DNA of 64,000 bases from Halomarina litorea (lineage in GTDB: Archaea; Halobacteriota; Halobacteria; Halobacteriales; Haloarculaceae). Both the position numbers and the translations under genes were made by a program. Under the pieces are notes generated by a model. The model did not search any database. It saw nothing but the letters and a program-made list of their open reading frames with translations, and was not told where the DNA came from. Shown piece after piece: positions 57,622-64,000 of the stretch; position 1 is the stretch's first letter; every line of letters begins with the position of its first letter. The stretch lies in contig NZ_CP100448.1 in assembly GCF_024227715.1 (NCBI RefSeq), forward strand, positions 558,001 to 622,000. The letters run 5' to 3'.

Positions 57622-59136
57622 ATGGCGACAGAGCAGACCTCCGACGCGGACTACGACGCCTTCCTCGACGAGGTGCGGCGCATCACGAACGTCGAACAGG
57701 CTGGGATGGCCCTCTCGTGGGACCAGCAGGTGATGATGCCCGAGGGCGGCACGCCCGCCCGCTCGAAACAGCTCTCGACGCTCTCGACGCTCTCGCACGA
57801 CCTGCTGACGAGCGACGAGATGGGCGCTTCCCTCGACGCGTTCGAGGGGGCCGAGATGGACGACGAGCAGTCGGCGGTCGTCCGTGAGGTCCGACGGCAG
57901 TACGACCGGGCCGACAGCGTCCCGAGCGACCTCGTCGAGCAGATCTCGGAGGCGGCGAGCGAGGCCCTTCCCGTCTGGAAGGAGGCGAAGGCCAACGACG
58001 ACTTCGAGCACTTCGCGCCCACCCTCGAACGCCTCGTCGAACTCAAACGCGAGTACGCGGAACACGTCGACCCGGACGCCGACCCCTACGCGGTGCTGTT
58101 CGCGGACTACGAACCCTACCTCGATCTGGACACCGCAGAACGGGTCCTCGAACGCCTGCGCGACGAACTCGTCCCGCTCGTCGAGGAGATACAGGCGAGC
58201 GACGCCGACCTGACCACCCGACGCGAGGCGTTCCCCGACACCTACGACGCGGAGACACAGGAGGCGATGGTGAGGGAGGCGCTGACGACGCTCGGCTACC
58301 CGTGGGACCGCGGCCGCCTCGACACCGCGCCCCACCCCTTCTCGACGGGCAACCAGTTCGACGCCCGGGTGACGACGCGCTTCGACGAGGCAGACCCGCT
58401 GGACGCGCTCACCTCCACCATCCACGAGTTCGGCCACGCCACCTACACCCTCGGCCTGCCCGACGAGCACTACGGGACGCCGCTCGGCTCCCACCGGAAC
58501 CTCTCGGTCCACGAGTCCCAGTCGCGCCTCTGGGAGAACCACGTCGGGCGCACCCGCGCGTGGTGGGAGCAGTTCCTCCCGACGCTCCACGACCACTTCC
58601 CCTCGACGACCGACCTCGGCGTCGACGCGGTGTACGAGGCCGCCAACCAGGTGTTCACTGACAACCTCATCCGGGTGGAGGCGGACGAACTCACCTACCA
58701 CATGCACATCATCCTCCGCTTCGAGATCGAGCGCGACCTCATCAGCGGGGACCTCGACGTGGCAGACGTGCCCGAGGCGTGGAACGACAAGATGGAGGAG
58801 TACCTCGGGGTGCGCCCCGAGACGGACTCGGAAGGGTGTCTGCAGGACATCCACTGGAGCCACGGCAACTTCGGCTACTTCCCCACCTACTCGCTCGGGT
58901 CGGTGCTGGCGGCCCAACTGTACGCCGCCGCCGAGGCCGACGTCCCGGACCTGAACGCGAAGACGATGGCCGGCGAGTTCGAACCCCTCCACGAGTGGTT
59001 GACCGAGAACGTCCACCGCCACGGCCAGCGCTACACGACCGACGAACTGGTCGAGGTGGCGACGGGCCAGCCGTACACGGCCGACTACTTCGTCGAGTAC
59101 GCGAAGGCGAAGTACGGCGAGTTATACGACCTCTAA
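57622..59136 (+). CDS. M32-family metallocarboxypeptidase, copy 1
   Basis: A 504-residue zinc carboxypeptidase related to Taq/Pfu carboxypeptidases. The HEFGH metal motif is near residue 267, with the following HESQSRLWEN and the third ligand Glu, and the C-terminal DIHWSHGNFGYFPTYSLGSVLAAQL. It trims C-terminal residues from peptides in the cytoplasm. The start is the ATG at 57622, 59 nt after the M20 gene, so the peptidases may be co-transcribed. It is closely similar to the next gene. Confidence 0.92.
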   Translation: MATEQTSDADYDAFLDEVRRITNVEQAGMALSWDQQVMMPEGGTPARSKQLSTLSTLSHDLLTSDEMGASLDAFEGAEMDDEQSAVVREVRRQYDRADSVPSDLVEQISEAASEALPVWKEAKANDDFEHFAPTLERLVELKREYAEHVDPDADPYAVLFADYEPYLDLDTAERVLERLRDELVPLVEEIQASDADLTTRREAFPDTYDAETQEAMVREALTTLGYPWDRGRLDTAPHPFSTGNQFDARVTTRFDEADPLDALTSTIHEFGHATYTLGLPDEHYGTPLGSHRNLSVHESQSRLWENHVGRTRAWWEQFLPTLHDHFPSTTDLGVDAVYEAANQVFTDNLIRVEADELTYHMHIILRFEIERDLISGDLDVADVPEAWNDKMEEYLGVRPETDSEGCLQDIHWSHGNFGYFPTYSLGSVLAAQLYAAAEADVPDLNAKTMAGEFEPLHEWLTENVHRHGQRYTTDELVEVATGQPYTADYFVEYAKAKYGELYDL

Positions 59137-59316
59137 CAGGACCGCGCCTCCAGCGCGGACACGACACCACGTTCCACTCCTGCGGTCCGCTCCCCCTGTT
59201 CTGCGACTTACTCGGCCATGCCGGTCGTTGGGCGGCCGTCCTATCCACTCCGGGTAGTTCGCTCGACCGGGGCGACACCCAGTACAGTTAACAGGAGTCA
59301 CGACGCCCTACCGTCC

Positions 59317-60819
59317 ATGTCTTCGGAGTCCTCCGACGCCGACACGCCCGACGCCTACGACGAGTTGCTCGACCACACGAAGCGCGTCTCCAACCTCCGG
59401 GAGGCCGCGGGCGTCCTCAACTGGGACCAGCAGGTGACGATGCCCGAGGGGGGGACGCCCGCCCGCGCCGGCCAGTTGTCGGCGCTCTCGGCGGTGACCC
59501 ACGACCTCGCGACCGACGGACGGGTGGGCGCGTGGCTGGGACAGCTCCGCGACGCCGACCTGAGCGAGGAGCGACAGGCCGTCGTCCGCGAGGTGCGCCG
59601 CGAGTACGACCGGGAGCGCGACGTGCCCGGGGACCTCGTCGAACGCCTCTCGCGGCTCCAGACCGAGGCCCAGCAGACGTGGCAGGAGGCGAAGGCCAAC
59701 GACGACTTCGACGTCTTCGCGCCCACGCTCGAAGACCTGCGTGACCTCCACCGCGAACGCGCCGAGCACATCGACGACGACGTCTCACCGTACGTCGTCA
59801 TGTTCGAGGACGGCGAACCCTATCTTCCCCTCGACACGGTCGAACGGGTCTTCGACACCCTGCGCGAGGAACTCGTCCCGCTCATCGCCGACATCCGGGA
59901 GGAGGGCGAACCGCTACCGCGACCGTTCGAGGGGAGCTACTCCGACGAGGACCAGCTAGCCCTCTGTCAGGCCGCCCTCGACGAACTGGGGTACGACCGC
60001 TCGCGGGGCCGCCTCGACACCGCCCCGCACCCGTTCATGTCCGGCAACCAGTTCGACGCCCGGGTGACGACGCGCTTCAAACCCGAGGACCCGCTGGACG
60101 CCCTCACGGCCACCATTCACGAGTTCGGCCACGCCACCTACCAGCTCGGCCTCCGGCAGGACGAGTACGCGACGCCCCTCGGTCAGCCCCGGTCGTCGGG
60201 GGTCCACGAGTCCCAGTCCCGGTTCTGGGAGAATCACGTCGGGCGCACCCGCGCGTTCTGGGAGTACTTCGCGCCGACGTTCAACGACCACCTCGGGACG
60301 GACCTCTCGGCGGAGACGCTGTACGAGGCGGCCAACCGCATCTACCCGGACAACCTCATCCGGGTGGAGGCGGACGAACTCACCTACCACTTCCACATCA
60401 TCCTGCGCAGCGAGATCGACCGCGCGTTCGTGGAGGGCGACGTCGAGGCCGACGACATCCCGCAGGTGTGGGACGAGAAGATGGAGGAGTACCTCGGCGT
60501 CACCCCCGACACCGACCGCGAGGGCTGTCTGCAGGACATCCACTGGTCGTACGGCTTCGCGGGCTTCCAGAACTACACCGTCGGGTCGGTGCTGGCCGCC
60601 CAACTCGACGCCGCGGTGCGCGAGGACCTCGACGTGGACTCGCTGGTCCGCGAGGGCGAGTTCGCGCCCATCCGCGAGTGGATGACCGAGAACGTCCATC
60701 GCCACGGCCAGCGCTACGAGACGGACGAACTCGTGGAGGCGGCGACGGGCGAACCGCTCACCGCCGATCACTTCGTCGAGTACGCCCGCGAGAAGTTCAC
60801 CGACCTCTACGACCTCTGA
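59317..60819 (+). CDS. M32-family metallocarboxypeptidase, copy 2
   Basis: A 500-residue paralog of the preceding gene with the same layout: HEFGH near residue 267, HESQSRFWEN, DIHWSYGFAGFQNYTVGSVLAAQL. Identity is high in the catalytic half and lower in the helical N-terminal lid, which suggests altered peptide preference after tandem duplication. It is separated from copy 1 by 180 nt of GC-rich sequence with no clear promoter. Both copies keep all catalytic residues. Confidence 0.92.
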   Translation: MSSESSDADTPDAYDELLDHTKRVSNLREAAGVLNWDQQVTMPEGGTPARAGQLSALSAVTHDLATDGRVGAWLGQLRDADLSEERQAVVREVRREYDRERDVPGDLVERLSRLQTEAQQTWQEAKANDDFDVFAPTLEDLRDLHRERAEHIDDDVSPYVVMFEDGEPYLPLDTVERVFDTLREELVPLIADIREEGEPLPRPFEGSYSDEDQLALCQAALDELGYDRSRGRLDTAPHPFMSGNQFDARVTTRFKPEDPLDALTATIHEFGHATYQLGLRQDEYATPLGQPRSSGVHESQSRFWENHVGRTRAFWEYFAPTFNDHLGTDLSAETLYEAANRIYPDNLIRVEADELTYHFHIILRSEIDRAFVEGDVEADDIPQVWDEKMEEYLGVTPDTDREGCLQDIHWSYGFAGFQNYTVGSVLAAQLDAAVREDLDVDSLVREGEFAPIREWMTENVHRHGQRYETDELVEAATGEPLTADHFVEYAREKFTDLYDL

Positions 60820-60954
60820 GGCAGGTCGACGACGGGCCGAGGTGGCCGCACGCGAGTCGGCGCGCCGGTTAAGACCACCATAGTATTGGACCCGTCCCGT
60901 GTATCGACCCGCGTGACGAATCGAACTCAGACCGCCCCGCGACGGTTCCCGTAG

Positions 60955-62454
60955 ATGCGCCGACTCCTCCGCGCGCTCAGACGGACGCTCTCACCGAGTG
61001 GCGACCTCACCTCGCGGACGGTCGTCGGCGGGCTGTGGGTCGCGTTCACCAACGGCGGCAACCGGGTCCTCGAACTGCTGATGCTCGTCGTGCTGGCGCG
61101 CCTGCTCTCGCCGGCCGACTTCGGGCTGTTCGGCATCGCGCTGGTCGCGCTCTCGGCGCTCCAGCGTTTCTCCCGACTCGGTCTCGACACCGCCCTCGTC
61201 CAGCGGAAAGAAGAGAACGTCGACGACTACCTCGACACGGCGTTCACCCTCCAGATACTCCGGGGGGCGCTGGTCGCCGCGGTGGCGTTCGTCGCGGCCC
61301 CGTACGTAGCGGAGTTCTTCGGCGAACCGCGCGCACGGCTCCTGTTGCAGGTGGTCGCGCTCGCGACGCTGTTCCGGGCGCTGTACAACCCCGGGACGGT
61401 CTACTTCCAGAAGTCCCTCGAGTTCCACAAGCAGTTCGTGCTCACCGTCACCGGGACGTCCACGCGCGTCGCCGTCTCCATCGGCTACGCGCTCGTCTCG
61501 CCGACGGTGTGGGCGCTGGTCGCCGGCCTCGTCGTCGGCAACTTCGCCCAACTGGTCGTCTCCTACGTCATCCACGACTACCGCCCGCGTCCCGGGTTGG
61601 ACGTGCCGAAGGCTCGCGGGATGGTTGACTACGGGAAGTGGATATTCGGCTCCTCTGCCGTCTCCTTCCTCTACAGCGAGGGTGACGACGTCTTCGTCGG
61701 GTGGTTCCTCGGGTCGGGCGCCCTCGGCGTGTACCAGGTGGCCTACCGCCTCTCGAACGCGCCCGCGACGGAGGTGGCCCACACCATCTCGCGGGTGGCC
61801 ATGCCCGCCTACTCGAAGGTGCAAGACGACACCGCGGCCCTCCGCGAGGGGTTCCACCGCGTCCTCCGCCTCTCCTCGCTCGTCTCGCTCCCCATCGGCG
61901 TCGGCATCGCCGTCGTCGCGCCGGTGTTCGTCCCGACGGTGCTCGGCGACGGCTGGGAGCAGATGGTCGTCCCGATGCAGGTGCTCGCCACCTTCGGCGT
62001 GTTGCGCTCGGTGCGCACCTGTACCTCGCCGCTGTTCCGCGCGGTGGGCCGTCCCGACTACGTCGCGAAGATACACGCGATCCGACTGGCGGTCATGGCC
62101 GCGGCCATCTACCCGTTAACCGATGCCTTCGGCCTCGCCGGGACCGCCCTGTCGGTCCTGCTCACGAGCGCCGTGGGCATCCCCATCGCGACGGCCCTGG
62201 CGATTCGACTCGTCGACACCGACGTGCGCTCGCTGGTCGGCATCGTCGCCTTCCCCGCCGTCGGCAGCCTCACCATGGGTGCGTGCGCGTACACCGTCCG
62301 GGAGTCCGTGACCCCGCTGTTCGGCGTGCTGGCGGGTTTCGTGGCGACCGTCGTCACCGGCGCGGTCGTCTACGGACTGGTCATGCTCGCGTTCGAACAG
62401 CGCTTCGACATCGGCCTCTCCGAGTTCGTCGGGCAGGTCAAGGGGAGCTTCTGA
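60955..62454 (+). CDS. Polysaccharide/lipid-linked oligosaccharide flippase (Wzx-like)
   Basis: A 499-residue membrane protein with about 13-14 helices, member of the MOP-superfamily polysaccharide transporters. Early FTNGGNRVLELLMLVVLARLLSPADFGLFG is the typical first-helix pattern, and a family LSPADFG motif is present. It would flip lipid-linked sugars used for S-layer protein glycosylation or exopolysaccharide. The next gene encodes a protein typical of glycan regions, hinting at the edge of such a cluster. Confidence 0.88.
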   Translation: MRRLLRALRRTLSPSGDLTSRTVVGGLWVAFTNGGNRVLELLMLVVLARLLSPADFGLFGIALVALSALQRFSRLGLDTALVQRKEENVDDYLDTAFTLQILRGALVAAVAFVAAPYVAEFFGEPRARLLLQVVALATLFRALYNPGTVYFQKSLEFHKQFVLTVTGTSTRVAVSIGYALVSPTVWALVAGLVVGNFAQLVVSYVIHDYRPRPGLDVPKARGMVDYGKWIFGSSAVSFLYSEGDDVFVGWFLGSGALGVYQVAYRLSNAPATEVAHTISRVAMPAYSKVQDDTAALREGFHRVLRLSSLVSLPIGVGIAVVAPVFVPTVLGDGWEQMVVPMQVLATFGVLRSVRTCTSPLFRAVGRPDYVAKIHAIRLAVMAAAIYPLTDAFGLAGTALSVLLTSAVGIPIATALAIRLVDTDVRSLVGIVAFPAVGSLTMGACAYTVRESVTPLFGVLAGFVATVVTGAVVYGLVMLAFEQRFDIGLSEFVGQVKGSF

Positions 62455-62511
62455 GCGAGCGACGGCCCCTCCGGATGTCCCGGCCCTCGCAGGCCGCACC
62501 ACCGCTCGATA

Positions 62512-62526
62512 GGAGTAAATTACTCC
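62512..62526. promoter_or_regulatory. 15-nt palindrome upstream of the ParB-like gene
   Basis: GGAGTAA-A-TTACTCC, perfect 7-bp arms around one base, 21 nt before the GATATAAC box of the gene at 62585. It fits the site of a dimeric regulator. Confidence 0.4.
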
Positions 62527-62546
62527 ATATACCGATAGGTAACACG

Positions 62547-62554
62547 GATATAAC
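62547..62554 (+). promoter_or_regulatory. TATA box of the ParB-like gene
   Basis: GATATAAC lies about 30 nt before the ATG at 62585 in an AT-rich patch. Confidence 0.5.
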
Positions 62555-62584
62555 TATGCCCGTCTGTTACGATACCGATACAGT

Positions 62585-63538
62585 ATGGTCGTCGACCGTG
62601 CTATCCGGCACTACCGCAAGGGGGGACTCCCCCGACTCCTGTCCAAGATGCGGGACCAGGCAGTCTTCAGCGCCGAACACGCGCTGTTCGCCCTCGAGCG
62701 TGCCGCCCTGACCGACCGACAGTGGTTCGAGTACACCGTCTGGCGGAACCGACGCGGAGTCGATGCCGCCGCCGACCCGCGCCAACTGCGGTACGTGAAC
62801 CCCGCGGAGATACTGTACACCTCGCCCTTCGAGACGCTGTTCTGCTTCCGGAAGTTCGGTGCCGTCCGGGGCGGTGACTGGGACCGCGACTGCGAACTGC
62901 TCGCCGAGCGCTTCGACTACATCTGGGACGCCCTCGACGCCCGGTACGCCGAGGGCCGCGACTGGGAGGACGTCCCCCTCGTCCAGCAGGTGCTCGCCGG
63001 CGAGCGACGCTGGCGCTTCGCCACGGGCGAGGAGGTGTGGGACTGGGTCGAACGCCTCGACGAGGTCTACGACAGCATCCAGCGCGACGGCTACCGCTCC
63101 GCGCGCGAACTCCACGGTATCTCCTTCGAGGAGGCCGCGAGCGAGGAGTTCGACTCGCTCGCCGACCGCTTCCGCCCCGTCGCCAACGAGTCGATGCTCC
63201 TCGGCGACACCGACGACGTGACCATCTTCGACTGGATCGCCGATATCCAGGTGGACATCGGGCGCGACGGCGAGATACTCCAGCACAACGGCCGCCACCG
63301 GCTCTGGATGGCCCAGCACCTCGGCCTCGACGAGATTCCCGTCTGCGTCATCGTCCGCCACGAGGAGTGGCAGGCCCTGCGCGACGAGATCGCGAACGCG
63401 ACGAGCGTCGACGAGTTGAGCGACCGGGCGCGCCGCCACCTCGACCACCCCGACATGGTCGACGTCGCCGGCGGGTTGCGCACGGCCGAGTCCCCCCGCG
63501 CCGCCCCGAACCTCACCGCGACGCGCGCGGACGACTGA
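62585..63538 (+). CDS. ParB-like-fold protein, unrecognised, glycan-locus type
   Basis: A 317-residue soluble protein. The C-terminal third has HNGRHRLWMAQHLGLDEIPVCVIVRH, the G-x-H-R box and following strand of the ParB/sulfiredoxin-like nucleotide-binding fold, where CTP or phosphate binds. The N-terminal half, with many Trp and Tyr, is not recognised. Proteins like this appear in haloarchaeal cell-surface polysaccharide regions, and the flippase gene is just upstream. Enzymatic role not known; not a chromosome partition protein. Confidence 0.65.
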   Translation: MVVDRAIRHYRKGGLPRLLSKMRDQAVFSAEHALFALERAALTDRQWFEYTVWRNRRGVDAAADPRQLRYVNPAEILYTSPFETLFCFRKFGAVRGGDWDRDCELLAERFDYIWDALDARYAEGRDWEDVPLVQQVLAGERRWRFATGEEVWDWVERLDEVYDSIQRDGYRSARELHGISFEEAASEEFDSLADRFRPVANESMLLGDTDDVTIFDWIADIQVDIGRDGEILQHNGRHRLWMAQHLGLDEIPVCVIVRHEEWQALRDEIANATSVDELSDRARRHLDHPDMVDVAGGLRTAESPRAAPNLTATRADD

Positions 63539-63620
63539 GTCGAGACCGTCGATCCCGCGAACGGGACCGACTGGAGGACGGTCGACGAGCCGTCGGCTGC
63601 CCCGTCGAGGCCGACCACGG

Positions 63621-63625
63621 AAAAA
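63621..63625 (-). terminator. T-run after katG
   Basis: Minus-strand TTTTT preceded by CCCGCG, 20 nt after the katG stop codon, in the convergent gap. Confidence 0.35.
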
Positions 63626-63644
63626 CGCGGGACGGTCGGTGCGG

Positions 63645-64000
<356 letters not shown>

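Overview
The window is a piece of a haloarchaeal chromosome (class Halobacteria; genus not determinable here). The signs are very high GC, strongly acidic predicted proteins, twin-arginine export signals on secreted proteins and lipoproteins, halocyanin-like, BCCT and bacterio-opsin-activator-type HTH families, and TATA boxes placed 25-30 nt before start codons (leaderless transcription). Coding density is high. There is no rRNA, CRISPR array, insertion sequence or clear prophage; one tRNA gene (Ser, CGA) carries a scar-like duplication of its 3' end.

Layout: 0-9.4 kb (all minus strand) holds a complete branched-chain amino-acid-type ABC importer (livK-H-M-G-F), an SDR oxidoreductase, a small membrane protein, an aldehyde dehydrogenase and a TreT-like trehalose glycosyltransferase. 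9.5-17.9 kb is a type IV pilus-like system: a PilC/TadC membrane platform followed by five overlapping genes for small single-helix pilin-like proteins, with its PilB-type ATPase about 1.5 kb away behind a DMT-family protein and a secreted protein. 18-24.2 kb carries a coenzyme-B12 diol/glycerol dehydratase (pduCDE) with its reactivase (pduGH), beside a GlcG/HbpS-type protein and a SWIM zinc-finger protein. 24.3-25.7 kb holds a gene with both metal-binding motifs of class I terpene synthases, then a small winged-helix regulator.

25.8-36.4 kb reads as an aerobic glycine betaine catabolism island: BCCT uptake, a Rieske oxygenase (betaine to dimethylglycine), an FAD/GcvT dehydrogenase (dimethylglycine or sarcosine demethylation) in an operon with a threonine/serine dehydratase, a sarcosine-oxidase-like enzyme, a UspA protein and a Bat-type regulator. 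Together these would turn the common osmolyte betaine into glycine, serine and pyruvate.

36.7-41.7 kb holds a family of Tat-exported, extremely acidic beta-repeat proteins, two of which share a promoter element, with otsA (trehalose-6-phosphate synthase) among them. 41.9-45.7 kb has a DedA protein, a membrane protein with external calcium-type repeats and an internal winged helix, a sequon-rich repeat lipoprotein and a phosphoesterase. 45.7-51 kb is a DUF4129 / DUF58 / MoxR membrane cluster around an F420-type LLM oxidoreductase. 51-64 kb holds tRNA-Ser, a GNAT enzyme, small conserved proteins, a bifunctional-nuclease-domain protein, a PIN-ATPase-KH protein, a cupredoxin lipoprotein, an M20 peptidase, tandem M32 carboxypeptidases, a polysaccharide flippase, a ParB-like protein and the 3' end of katG.
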